Source of the DNA: Eurosta solidaginis
Taxonomy: Eukaryota; Arthropoda; Insecta; Diptera; Tephritidae
Direction of reading: 5' to 3'
NCBI RefSeq assembly: GCF_040869045.1
Contig: NC_090319.1
Span: forward strand, 61,848,779-61,912,778
DNA length: 64,000 nt
The position numbers and the translations under genes were made by a program. The first letter of the stretch is position 1. Each line of letters opens with the position of its first letter. The notes beneath the pieces were generated by a model, which worked only from the letters and a program-made list of their open reading frames with translations, ran no database searches and was not told where the DNA came from. This document shows positions 33,137 to 43,450 of the stretch, piece after piece.

Positions 33137-34045
33137 CAGGGGAGGGTTCGACAATATGTTTTGGGAGGTTTCGACAATTTGTCGAAGCATCCCTTCTAGC
33201 TTTTTTACTTAGCAAGTAATATTTTACAGCCATCAAGATGCCAAATATCTACAAAAGAAAGTTCCCTGAAAAGATCATCAACGAAGACAAAATGAAAACA
33301 GCCATCGAGGAGATGAAACAAAAAAAAGAAACACCATCAAGCGTTGCTAGGAAATATAACTTGAAGCGGACAACACTAATATCTCGAATTTCAAAAGAGC
33401 AAACAAATCTGGGAACTATTAAAGATTTTCAGTCGAAGTTTTCTTCCAATCCAGTACTTACAGCTGCCCAGGAAAAAGAATTAACGGTTAACTTCAAGAA
33501 ATGTTCAAATCTTCATCATGGATTGACGTATGACTTGGCTAGACGATTCGTCTTTGTTTTTGTTTTTATGTTCACTGACAAAACAAATTTCTTTTACACT
33601 GGTGTAGTCGTGGAAGTTGAAAATTCGACGTGCGTCGCGAAATTCCTCAGACGTCGAAGTAAAATCCAATATTTCTATGAACCGATTGTAGAAGACAGAC
33701 TCTTGGTTTCAAAGCAGGATATAATAAGTATATTGCCCACACTTGAACATCCACCACGAAATTCACGCGCGCAAAGCAAGTTTATTTTTAACTTTGATTT
33801 TTCAAATTTAGATGTTCGTTAAAAGTACAGTTATACTTTATTTTATGCTTACATTTCTTGTGTTTTTTTTCTAAAAATTTGTTACTCTATTGAAATAAAT
33901 AACATCAAATATGAATTAAAAATCGTATTTAGAGTTTTTTCCAACATCCTTTTTTTATTTTGCTGGTTAAATTGCTATATTTGATAAATGTCGAAACCTC
34001 CCACCCAGTGTCGAAGCCACCCAGATGACTGACGAAGCCTCCCTG
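33137..34045 (+). mobile_element. Pogo/Tigger-like DNA transposon derivative, 909 bp
   Basis: The left end CAGGGGAGGGTTCGACA and right end (inverse) CAGGGAGGCTTCGTCA are imperfect terminal inverted repeats. A GGGAGGTTTCGACA-type motif recurs twice near the left end and three times near the right end, always pointing inward. TA follows the right end; CA precedes the left, so a TA duplication may have mutated. It sits at the junction with a LINE fragment. It encodes one intact ORF (33238-33822) with the DNA-binding half of a pogo transposase but no DDE catalytic domain. Confidence 0.75.
33238..33822 (+). CDS. psq-type HTH protein derived from a pogo-like transposase, catalytic domain deleted
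   Basis: 194 residues with a genuine ATG and no break. Residues 14-55 (KMKTAIEEMKQKKETPSSVA through TTLISRIS) form a pipsqueak-type helix-turn-helix. Residues 70-103 (VLTAAQEKELT to YDLARR) resemble the start of a CENP-B-type HTH. After a Phe/Val-rich junction (103-111, FVFVFVFMF) comes a C-terminal module (112-170, TNFFYTGVVVEVE, VAKFLRRRSKI, SKQDIISILPTL) like that found after DDE domains in some insect pogo-type proteins. The DDE nuclease is absent, so it could bind element ends but not cut. It lies between matching terminal repeats of its own element. Repressor-like activity is inference; a fossil is the simpler reading. Confidence 0.65.
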   Translation: MPNIYKRKFPEKIINEDKMKTAIEEMKQKKETPSSVARKYNLKRTTLISRISKEQTNLGTIKDFQSKFSSNPVLTAAQEKELTVNFKKCSNLHHGLTYDLARRFVFVFVFMFTDKTNFFYTGVVVEVENSTCVAKFLRRRSKIQYFYEPIVEDRLLVSKQDIISILPTLEHPPRNSRAQSKFIFNFDFSNLDVR

Positions 34046-34047
34046 TA

Positions 34048-35085
34048 ATTTTTGACTCCAAACTCTCTTTTTCTAGTCACATTGACTTCATTGTTTAAAA
34101 ATTTGTTGCAATGGTTGGGTTCAGTAGACGTAACACCAGTGACTTTAAGGACCCTATGACGTTGAAGGCACTTTATATATCCTTGGTCAGAAGTGGTCTT
34201 GAATATTGCTCAATAATATGGACTCCTTTCTATGAATCTAACTCCTATAAATTTGAGAGAGTTCAACAAATGTTTACAAATATTGCTTTACGTATGCTTC
34301 ACTGGCCAGACGGCCTCTCATCACATACCAGCAGGCGCAAATTGCTTGGCCTCCAGGCTTTGCATGACAGAAGATCTTTTATCTCACTCATGCTTGCCTA
34401 TAATGTAATAAACGAATTGCTCTGATTTATCTAATTTGTTCATTCCATATATTCCACTGCGTGATCTTCGGCATAATAGATTACACAGGCAGGATTAGAC
34501 AGCATCTCAGACCCAGGAACCTGACTATATATTTTCGAAGGATTTTGATGCAATGAATCGAAATCTGGCCTCAAAATTGCGATATCTCAGCAAAAAAAAT
34601 TATATTTGAGCAAACTCAACGCCATTTTAAAGAATAAGACTTGTATTCAAAGACGCCATCCTTTAATTTTGGTGAAAGAAAACAACTGCAAGGATACATA
34701 ACCTCAAATATGGGAAAAAACGGTGTTTTTTGCACTTTTAGGTTAGGATATCTCGAAAAACAGAGCTGATAGAGCAAGGCCAGATTTGGATTCAGCGCAT
34801 CATAAACCTTCGGAAATATATAGTCTGGTTTCTGGGTCTGAATAATGGGTTATTTATCGAAATAACTTATAAAACGAATTATGCTATGAATGAACCTATA
34901 ACTAGGACTATAGCAAATAGATTCAGTAGAGCTATTAATTTTAATAACAGCTTATATAAGTTTAAGCTTGAATTGTTTTCTATTTTTAACTAGTCTGTAA
35001 GGAAGCATGTAGTTATCGACATGAAATAAGTGAAGTAGATAAAAGTCAGCGCAAAGCATTTATCAAACACCAAATGCATGTCTCA
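34048..35085 (+). pseudogene. LINE-C: 3' part of a Jockey/CR1-type reverse transcriptase ORF
   Basis: From 34053 the frame reads DSKLSFSSHIDFIV, then after one stop DPMTLKALYISLVRSGLEYC, SIIWTPFY and FERVQQMF, the usual post-YADD region of LINE ORF2. The ORF at 34111-34425 covers it. After a MITE (34508-34840) the C-terminal end follows (about 34845-34993: ITYKTNYAMNEPITRTIANR, FKLELFSIFN stop), with a short 3' UTR. The active-site part is missing: the piece abuts the pogo-like element, which may have landed at or replaced its 5' boundary. Confidence 0.8.
34508..34840. mobile_element. MITE with terminal inverted repeats, 333 bp
   Basis: CAGACCCAGGAACCTGACTATATATTTTCGAAGG (34508-34541) is inverted at 34807-34840 with few mismatches; a further AATCTGGCCT/AGGCCAGATTT pair lies inside. 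It interrupts the C-terminal coding region of LINE-C. No ORF and no clear target duplication. The superfamily cannot be assigned from the ends alone. Confidence 0.7.
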
Positions 35086-35090
35086 GTTGG

Positions 35091-35416
35091 GTGAATCCAA
35101 TTTCAAGGGGTCGCCAGCGCAATATATAGCTTCTCCAACCCAATTGCCAACCTCGCCTACCCGTGGCGAATCATGTTTCGTTAACAGCCGAGGCTCTGGC
35201 GACCACAAGTTCCTCATGGAGCTAGGGGTGGGGAGGGCGGGATGACCTGGAAGGTTTAATGTGGTCATATATCTCGTTCCCTAGATGGTCGGGCTAGTAC
35301 CTTAATAGTGCTTTGTTACCGGAACGTACCGGATCTATATCCGTCAAAGGACCATCAACATCGGCCCAAAGCTTTCGGGGAATGTCTTTATCGTTAATAC
35401 AAGAACAACAAAAAAG
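35091..35416 (+). mobile_element. Short CAA-tailed element, copy 2, 5'-truncated
   Basis: Matches the 3' three quarters of the element at 24171-24593, from TTTCAAGGGG through GAGGCTCTGGCGACCACAAG and the ACCTTAATAGTGCT hairpin region to AACAAGAACAACAAAAAAG. It is more diverged than the other copies, so it is older. No clear target duplication. Confidence 0.85.
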
Positions 35417-35815
35417 CATGTACTTTTAGACTGAATGAGTAATTCAGATTGATATTACTGACTGGTTGACTTAGCACATTTTTTTTTTTTTGAACAGCTG
35501 ACGACTTGGCACATTCACACATCATTGCCCACAGCACGTAAAAATTAAAAATTAAAATTTTTTTTTTGTGATCGTTGTATTTTGAATTCAGTTTTAAAAC
35601 TGCATTAAAATAAAATTTTTCAAAAAAAGTGACGAAGCACATTTTCACATTAAGCTAACGAATTGTATTAAAATGAACTCTAGGTATTCGCACTTATTTT
35701 TGTCACAAACTAGTATTACAATTTAGGTATTATAATTTAAAACTCGCAAAATGAAACACAGCAAAATAAAATGCAACTTCACAGCTGTAATGACGTTTGC
35801 GTTCTGGAAGAGAAT
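35417..35815. other. AT-rich spacer, no gene recognised
   Basis: Contains GTTGACTTAGCACATTT (35466) and GAAGCACATTTTCACATTAAGC (35634-35655), both inverted matches to parts of 32708-32740. The minus-strand ORF at 35394-35648 is low-complexity and has no domain. The edge of the inverted satellite is at about 35816. Confidence 0.4.
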
Positions 35816-36429
35816 ACAATAGAACTAATTAGCAGCTTGAAAACCGATAGAACTAATTAAGTAAAACCCTATGTACTTTTCTTTATTTGTTCTTTAAAAA
35901 TACAGTTATTGTACACATATTACATAATCGTTCCGAAATGAATAAATGTATTTAATTATGCAAACGCTTACGTATATAAAAATAAACAACTACAGGGACA
36001 TTTTCTTTGGTTAGTTTGATAGAACAAAATCTATTTGTTCAATTTTTATTATACCTGAAGATTTGCCCAAAAACTTCCTCAAGCTATAATGGGCGGAGTG
36101 ACTAAAGTAATTAGCATTTACTTCAATTCATTTAACCTTGACTAAAAATATTCTTGCTCCTCAGATCTAGGGGGAAAATTTTTGCTTGTTTTTTATTCAC
36201 ACAAAAAAAATTTTAATAAACAGAACCTATTCGCAGCGTTTATTTTATCCACGTGGTTTTAATTTGGATGAGAATACAATAGAACTAATTAGCAGTTTGA
36301 AAACAGGTAGAACTAATTAAGTATACCCTATGTACTTTTCTCTATTTGTTGTTTAAAAATACAGTCATTGTTCACATATCACATAATCATTCCCAAATTA
36401 ATATACCAACTCAATTGTGCAAATATTTA
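35816..36429 (-). repeat. Inverted satellite, about 1.3 units of the 471-bp family
   Basis: Same sequence as 1-9871 but on the opposite strand: GAGAATACAATAGAACTAATTAGC occurs at about 35820 and again near 36270, one unit apart, with AACAACTACAGGGACATTTTC between. It ends exactly at the terminal repeat of the DNA transposon at 36430, which therefore appears to have inserted into satellite DNA. Confidence 0.93.
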
Positions 36430-36583
36430 CAGTGATGGAAGAAAGAATAGGGACAATTTACTGCCAAATACTAAATCAATTATGTCAGCAGAACTTCAAT
36501 GCCTTCCTTGGAATAGTGCACCCTATAAAAATTACATTTAAAGGTTGTTGCAATAAATTACATTTTATGACTCAATAATATAT

Positions 36584-37223
36584 TGTAACGAATTTTGTGA
36601 AACTCCGCTTTTTTACACCTTCTTTTAACGTTCGTATCGCTAAGTTGTTGAATAAATAACTCAAATATTCAATAATGCAAAATGGTCTTTATTAGACTAC
36701 CTTGATAGTAATTCACAATAACACTAATACTTCGCAACCAATAGCGTGCTTAAACAAAACTTATAACGGACTACTCAGCCTGTACTCCTTTTATATACCA
36801 GCCATACGCGCGTGTGTTTATAGTGTGTAACCATATGAGTGTATATATGTGAGTACTACTTCGCTGATGATGACATGCGTTTGTGACTATCTCTTTGCTG
36901 ATTGTATGAATGTGTGTACATGATGGTTAAGCTGGAGACATTAGTGCTTTATCGGTAACCGTATCGGTAACCTTATAACAGCTGATTGGGCCAACCTTAT
37001 GAGAATCAATGCAATCGATTATTGGTGCCGCTAAGGTCGTAACCGTATCGTAGCCAACCAATTGGGTTTTGGTTTACCGTTGTAACGATAAACAGCTGAT
37101 TACGTTAGGGATGCGACTACAGCGATATGACATACGGCACCAATGACTCCCGCTTTAATGTGTTTATGTAGCTTGCTTAAATTAAATTATTTAATAACCT
37201 TAGAGATGGCAATATACGTCGCA
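36584..37223 (-). repeat. 3' LTR of the gypsy element (long form)
   Basis: 640 bp versus 313 bp for the other LTR. The two agree from CGTTACA for about 210 bp and again at the outer edge (GATGGCAATATACGTCGCA). The extra about 370 bp (36815-37195) includes a twice-repeated GTAACCGTATCG segment and CAGCTGATT motifs. Either the other LTR lost this part or this one gained it. Confidence 0.8.
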
Positions 37224-37236
37224 CCGCCTTCCACCT
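37224..37236 (-). other. Polypurine tract of the gypsy element
   Basis: The minus strand reads AGGTGGAAGGCGG directly against the 3' LTR, where plus-strand DNA synthesis would be primed. Confidence 0.65.
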
Positions 37237-38060
37237 AAGTCTGATCGTCCCGATCAGACAAATTTTCCGGTCTACATGCTGCCAGCCTTTCCAAATGAAC
37301 CACTTCCATCTTGTTTCGTGGTTTGCCAATGGTTTATATGCGGTAAACTATATCGTTGATTCGTTTTAAAACTTTGTATAGGCCTTCCCAATTATACTGC
37401 AATTTTGGTGACAAACCGTTGTTTCGTTGTGGGTTGTATAGCAGCACCAAATCTCCTTCCCGAAAACCTTTCGAATTAATTGCTTTATCGTATCTGGCTT
37501 TCATCTTGTAATCTTGGTTCGATGTCTTACAAGATCATTTATTTCCCTCATCCCTTCCTCCAAGACACCAGTGAATTTCTTGGCATTTATACCAAACTCC
37601 AATTCAGCTGGCAGTGGAAGGTCATTGCCAAAAATTTTGCGGGAGTTTGGCCCGTTGTCTCATGCACTGTCGATCGGTAAGCCATTAAGAATAATGGTAT
37701 GCGTGTATCCCACTCTTTATGGAACTTGTCCATTACTTTCCTTACGTGCTCCTTACTCCTCAATTATGTTCAATCGTTCCACCATACCATCTGGCCATGG
37801 CTTCGCGCTTTGGGCCCTTTCGCTCTGCTGCAAACATCGCAGTTCGCAATCCACTCAGTGACCGACTGACGGCAACCAACCCAATATAATCTCTGCTTAA
37901 TCTTCTCGAGCGTCTTCGTTATTCCCAGATGACCTCCACTTGGTCCATTATGTAGCTTGTTGAGAACGTCACGAATCCTTTTCCTGGGAACAACTATCAG
38001 GCTCCTCTTACATTGACCATCTTCACTCTCCAATACTCGATGCAAGCAACCGGATATCAA
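37237..38060 (-). pseudogene. Gypsy integrase remnant
   Basis: The frame 38060-37770 carries the zinc-binding HHCC domain: LHNGPSGGHLGITKTLEKIK then CDVCSRAKG. The conserved order H-H-C-C is visible. The catalytic core follows only in scraps (HVRKVMDKFHKEWDTRIPLF at about 37760-37690, then TTGQTPAKF), with most of the DDE region gone through an internal deletion and frameshifts. The enzyme would insert the cDNA; this copy cannot supply it. Confidence 0.8.
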
Positions 38061-39624
38061 CTCTAAACTGTTCCGCTGTGCCCAATATGACTACGCAATG
38101 GAACTCTCTGCTGACATCTCCTCTCTATTTGGTCTTTCGTTTCGTTCAAACCCTTGCATAACATGTGACAGAGCTGTATCTTCTAGCTGACACTTCCTTA
38201 GTTGTTCCTTGTCCCATTCATCCCTAGATGTTATAGTCATTAGCCGGACATCTATAATGTCTTCTTTAGCCTCGAATTTTGAACAGTGCTTGCATTCCCA
38301 ACTACATGGTCTTCGTGACATTGAATCAGCATTTCCATTTGTACTAACTTTTCAATGCTCAATGCAAAAGTCATAGCTTTGTAGTCGCTCGACCCACCGT
38401 GCCAATTGTCCTTCTGGATTATGGAACTGCAAGAGCCATTTTAACGCTGCGTGATCTGTCCTGACGCGGAATCGCTGCTCGTAGAGGTACTTGTGAAAAC
38501 GTTTAATGCACTCAACCAATGCCAACAGCTCTTTCAGGGTAACGCAATAGTTCCTCTCCGGTTTTCCAATTGCACGGCTGTAATAGGAAACTAGCTTCTC
38601 CTGTCCATCAACCAGTTATGACAAAACGCCTCCTATAGCATATCCGCTCGCATATATATCTAGAATATACGTTGCTCCTGGAATCGGATATGCTAACATT
38701 GTGGCAGTGCACAAAAGCTCTTTCAATGTTTGCAAAGCCACTTCTTGCTCTTTCTTCCATTCAAAAGCTTTTTTTTTCTTGTAAGCTCGTGGAGGCTATG
38801 GGCTACGCTGGCAAAATTTGGTACAAATCGGCGGTAATATGTGCACAGCCCAAGGAAACTTCTTAAGTCATGCAAGTTCTGTGATCTTGGCCAATCCTTT
38901 ACAGCTTCTATCTTTTCATTCGCAGTGCAGATCCCTCTGTCGTTACCTTGTGGCCCAAATAATTTACTTCCATTTTAAACAGCGGACACTTTTTGGGACT
39001 TAGTTTTAGACCAGCGCCAGCTATTCTTTGGAAAACTTCCTCTAAGTTTTTAAGATGTTCATCAAAGTTCTTGTCTAATACGATGATGTCGTCCAGGTAC
39101 GCCAAGCATGTTTTCCAATGTATTCCTCTCAATACCTGATCCATGAGTCTCTCGAAAGTAGCTGGTGCATTACATAGTTCAAAAGGCATTTCTGTATATT
39201 GCCAAAGACCATCACCAACACCGAAGGCTGTTTTCTCTTTGTCTTCCTCCTTTACCTCCACTTGCCAGTAGCCACTTTTCAAGTCCTGTGTGGAAAACCA
39301 TTTTGTACCAGATAGCGAGTCCAGAGTATCGTCAATTCTTGACAATGGGTAGCTATCCTTTTTCTTAACGTCTTTCAACTTGCGGTCGTCCACGCAAAAC
39401 CTCATTTTTCCATCTTCTCTTCACAAGGACCACCGGTGAGCTCCATGGACTAGCTGATGGTTCGATGACGCCGTTTTCGCTCATTTCTTGTACGATTTGA
39501 CACACAACTTCCCGCTTCGCCAATGGAACACTACGAGGAGCTTGACGGATCGGCCTCCAATCTCCAGTGTCAACAATATGAGGTTTCACAATGTTGGTGC
39601 GGCCTGGTTTGGAGCCATCTTGCT
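38061..39624 (-). pseudogene. Gypsy reverse transcriptase and RNase H (broken)
   Basis: 39589-39365 gives the RT fingers (GVIEPSASPWSSPVVLVKRR). 39405-38908 gives the palm: CVDDRKLKDV, STQDLKSGYWQV, MPFELCNAPATFERLMD and the catalytic LAYLDDIIV, then KCPLFKMEVNYLGH. RNase H-like residues follow near 38470-38340 (VRTDHAALKWLLQFHNPEG). Frameshifts lie near 39400 and 38920, and more stops below. RT copies the element RNA in the particle. The upstream end abuts LINE-D. Confidence 0.9.
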
Positions 39625-41890
39625 CAAAAAAAGCTAAACAACCTAAGCATGATTATAGGAACCCTTGGATGAACTTCGAACTTTCAAAAATTTGATAGGG
39701 AAAAAATAAATACTTCAAAATGAAAACCAAATATAGAAATAATCTGTTCTTCGAAACTGAGTACCATGCCTTGAAAATAAAAGCTCGGAAAATGACTAAC
39801 TATTTGAAAAAGCGATACTATGGTAATCGCATAACAGAAAATATACATTCAGGAAGCAAAACGTGGTATATTATGCAAGAAATAATCTATGGAAAAAAGA
39901 ATGAAAATGTGACTGATATCAGTCAGATAATATATAAGGGAAAAACGATTACAAATTGCACTGATATCGCCAATAGTTTTAATGAATACTTCACTACAGT
40001 TGTTGAAACGCCAAATGAAATTAATTACACGGATAATCCAGCAAATAATATTATAAATCCATTCACTTTAAGTGAATGTAATATCTTGGAAGTGAATAGT
40101 GCGATAGATAATTTAAATTCAAAATCTGCAAACGGCCCTGATGGTATCTCCACAAGGTTTGTCAAAAAATACAAAAATCATCTAGCTATGCCGATTTGCA
40201 ATTTTATTAATGATTGTTTTAGATCAGGTCAGTATCCTGATGAGTTAAAGGTAGGGTCTGTGGTACCTGTACATAAAGCCGGAAGTAAAGAGTTATGTTC
40301 AAACTACCGGCCAATAACGAAACTCAACACCATTGATAAAATATTTGAAAGCATACTTCTTGATCGACTTGCAACATTTCTAGCACAAAATAATATAATT
40401 GACAAAAACCAGTTTGGCTTTGTAGAATGCTCCAATACTATGGCAGCGTGCATATCGTGCACTGAGTATATCTACGAAAATATTGATAAAAAGAATTATG
40501 TGGCTCTCTTGGCAATTGATTTATCAAAAGCTTTTGACTGAGTAAATATAAAGATAATGGTTCGTAAGTTAACTGAACTAGGCTTGGAAGGCAAGGAACT
40601 GAAGATATTTGAAACCTTTTTAACCAACAGAAAACAGTTAGTACAAATAAATAATACAACGAGTTCCACCTTGGAAATTAAAACAGGCGTACCGCAAGGA
40701 TCAAAACTAGCGGCAACTCTGTTTATAATATATATTAATAATGTACTAAGACTAAATCTAAAGGGTGTTCCCCAGTTTTATGCTGATGATGGAACCTTCA
40801 TGTACTCTGCAAGTACGTTAGAAGAATTAATCACCAACATTAGGGCAGATTTGGATGAGATAAAAAAATTGTTTGATTGTAATTTATTAAAAATTAATTT
40901 AGAAAAAACACATTTCATTATTTTTAACAACTTCAAACCCATACCGAGCATTACAGATTTTCCTGGTTTCGCATTTGATAACAAAATTATCACGAGGGTA
41001 GACAAGTTGAAATACCTGGGAATATGGTTCGACATGAATTTAAATTGGCACGAACATATAACTAGATTGAAACTTAAGTTAATACCGCTAAATTTCGCAA
41101 TATATAGAAGTAGAAATAATATACCCAGAAAACAATTGTGGCTATTATACGATGCGTACTTTATGTCACGTTTAACGTATATAAACCAAATCTGGAGCAG
41201 ATGTGCAGAAAATAAAATAAATGAGTTACAAATACTTCAAAACAAAATAATAAAAAATATCCTGTTACTACCCAGAATAACTCCCACTATCAGGCTTTAT
41301 GAAAATAGGTTAGACGTTAGATAGTACAGTATTCTACAGAAACTGCTCTGTTTTCAACATTAAAAACAATCTGATTAAACATAGTCTTGACTTAAATTTC
41401 GCAGGAAATCTAAGCTATAACTTTAGAAATAATCTATATATAAAAACTTGTTTTTTCCGTACTCAAAGACGCACAAATTCAATACGTAGCTATGGTGCTA
41501 GAATGTTTAATAAATTGCCCGACAATGTTAAAACATGTTCCAATTATTTGCTTTTCAAGAGGCAAGTTAAAAGCCTCTTGTTACTAGATTATAACTTTAG
41601 CCTGTAAAATACAAATATATGTAATTTTTTCTTATATGTTTTTTATAAAAAAAAAAAAAAACAGTAAATAAATATGTTAAAATAATTCGGCGGCAGTATA
41701 TTTAAGCTGGCACAACACACTTGTTAGTATGTACTAAAATCATTTAAATGTAAACTAGTGTACTTAACGCAGTTGACAGCGTAGGAAGCAAATATGCATA
41801 CATGTTAAGCTATCTTCTCATACAAAATGTATTTTTTTCGAGAAAACATTGTATTATTTTTAAAATAGGCCATCAATAAAGAAAAAAAAA
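39625..41890 (+). mobile_element. LINE-D, 5'-truncated non-LTR retrotransposon, comparatively well preserved
   Basis: Inserted into the gypsy pol region on the opposite strand. It begins in the endonuclease/RT linker (about 39625), runs through the whole RT and C-terminal region, and ends in an AT-rich 3' UTR with an A14 run (41648-41661) and AATAAAGAAAAAAAAAT. The junctions fall in A-runs, so the duplication is ambiguous. The retained RT frame has one stop and one frameshift, the least damage of the LINE copies here, indicating a recent insertion. Confidence 0.85.
39720..41590 (+). pseudogene. Reverse transcriptase ORF of LINE-D (one nonsense codon, one frameshift)
   Basis: One frame runs from 39720 to 41324 except for a TGA at 40539-40541 directly behind LAIDLSKAFD. 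Motifs in order: SANGPDGIST, NYRPITKLNTIDKIFESI, LSKAFD, TGVPQGSKLAATLFIIY, PQFYADDGTFMY (catalytic Asp pair), KYLGIWFDMNLNWHEHI. After 41324 the C-terminal part continues in another frame (SLDLNFAGNLSYNF, YGARMFNKLPDNVKTC, ending at about 41606), so a frameshift lies near 41325. Endonuclease is absent. Best placed in the Jockey/CR1 group. Confidence 0.9.
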
Positions 41891-41892
41891 TA

Positions 41893-42560
41893 TGTTCGCG
41901 TACTTTAGGAGCAGTGGTTTTGCTTTACTCTGATAGGCTTCCTCTATCCCCTCCGTCCATGCCGTGATGTCATTTGAAAGATCAGTATTTCTAGTTGCAA
42001 CGTGTTCCGGGAGCTGTTCACAGTTAATAACTACCTCAGCTTCTTGGCATCTTCCCAAAATAGCTCCCTTGGTTTAGTGGTGACTTGAACTCATTGAGTA
42101 CTCTTACCGGAATATGTCCATCTTGTTTTGTCATAGCTAGGGTTTTTTCTACAAGTACATTCTGTGTTGATTTTTTTGCTGCTTCAACAACCCACATTTT
42201 GTTTGTCGCACAATCTCCATCAACCTTTGCCCAAATGACTGCTTCGGATTTTGGTGGTATTTGCTGACTCTCTTTCACCAGCACTCGTTTACTGCTGTAG
42301 CCTCTCTCGTAGGCGAAATTAAGTGGCACATCCATGTTCTTATATCGCATCGTCTTGCTTCGATCTTGATGCCTTGGTCGATTAAGAAGTCCACTCGAAT
42401 TATGATTTCATCAACAATCTCTTCCACTATAAAATTTTGTACTACCGCGACGTCTTCTCCAGTGTCTGTACGCAATCCTGCTCCATGCAATGGTCTCATC
42501 TCCTTGTTGACTAAATCTGCTCGAATGATGGAATGAGATGCACCCGTATCTACAGTCAGT
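41893..42560 (-). pseudogene. Gypsy protease and protease/RT linker
   Basis: The minus strand shows TVDTGASHSIIRAD (about 42565-42520), the aspartic protease active site DTGAS, then EMRPLHGAGLRT and the frame 42499-42275. The overlapping frame 42350-42036 (LNFAYERGYSSKRVLVKESQ) and 42058-41893 (ending LLLKYANIF) make the linker to RT. A stop precedes the protease and a frameshift splits it. It would cleave the Gag-Pol polyprotein. Confidence 0.82.
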
Positions 42561-42639
42561 TACGTTCGTACCCTGGGATGATCTGTAAGATCTCAGCAGC
42601 TGGTCCTTTTAAAGCCACGAACAATGCAGCAATTGTATC

Positions 42640-43400
42640 TTCGGCATTCTAGTTTTTCGCTGCTGACGTCTTCTCAAATTGGAGCTTAAATACCTGGAGA
42701 GGAACAGAACCATCAAATGTTGGGGACTTTACCTTCAGAGTAGACGTTCAAGTGATTGGACGGTTCAATTGTAACTCCTGAATCCGATCTTTCAAATCAT
42801 CCATCTCGGCCTCCATTTTATCTTGTCGTTCACTAAAAGCCTCCAGCTGCGATGAGAAGTTTGTTTCCTGTGCCTCCAACTTTGTTCAGATACGCCCTTC
42901 TTATGCTTCGTGCTATTGTTATGCGTGCGTCTTGTTCTTTTAATTGTTCTGCAATTTGTTACACAATTTGTGTTTTCTGTTCATCCAATTGGGATGATAT
43001 TTGCGACGACATTTCTGAAATACGCGTCTCCTGTGATTCCATCTTAGATGCCATATATGTCTTCTGTTCTTCCATCTTGGATGTTATACTGTTCTCCTGC
43101 GATTCCAGCTGATAAGACATTTCGGTTGATATTTGTGACGGCATTTGCTTCAACACGGCTAGTATCGCGTTAGTGTCAACACTTACCAATGGATTCTATC
43201 TTCTCCTAAATTTTAGTCGCTGGCTCTTCCACATCACGATAAAAGACATACTCGTCCACATTAATTCCTTCCAACTCCAATACCTCTCGTAGCCGTGCTT
43301 GAAGTTCGATCTTATTGCCGGTTGTATCCAATCCACGGTTTTCAAACTCCTTTTTCAGTTGTTGGATCCTTAATTCACTCAACTTTGCCATATCCAAGTT
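42640..43400 (-). pseudogene. Gypsy gag remnant with SAP domain and coiled coil
   Basis: 43397-43206 encodes MDMAKLSELRIQQLKKEFEN and GNKIELQARLREVLELEG, a SAP-type helix-extension-helix DNA/RNA-binding module at the N-terminus. After a break, 43189-42959 gives a Gln/Glu/Ser-rich coiled coil with repeated QLESQE-, KMEEQK-, KMESQET-type units. The remainder to 42640 is decayed. SAP-bearing Gag is known in some insect gypsy-type elements; the nucleocapsid part is not recognisable. Confidence 0.75.
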
Positions 43401-43436
43401 GTATTCGAAATCTTCAGAATTTATTCAACAATTCCT

Positions 43437-43448
43437 CTTCTGACACCA
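43437..43448 (-). other. Primer binding site of the gypsy element (tRNA-Leu type)
   Basis: The minus strand TGGTGTCAGAAG lies two bases inside the 5' LTR. It complements the fly tRNA-Leu 3' end (CUUCUGACACCA). Confidence 0.75.
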
Positions 43449-43450
43449 AT

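Noticed and set aside
33238..33822. Calling the psq protein a domesticated host gene
   Set aside because: It still lies between its own terminal inverted repeats, so a transposon derivative is the simpler explanation until conservation is shown.
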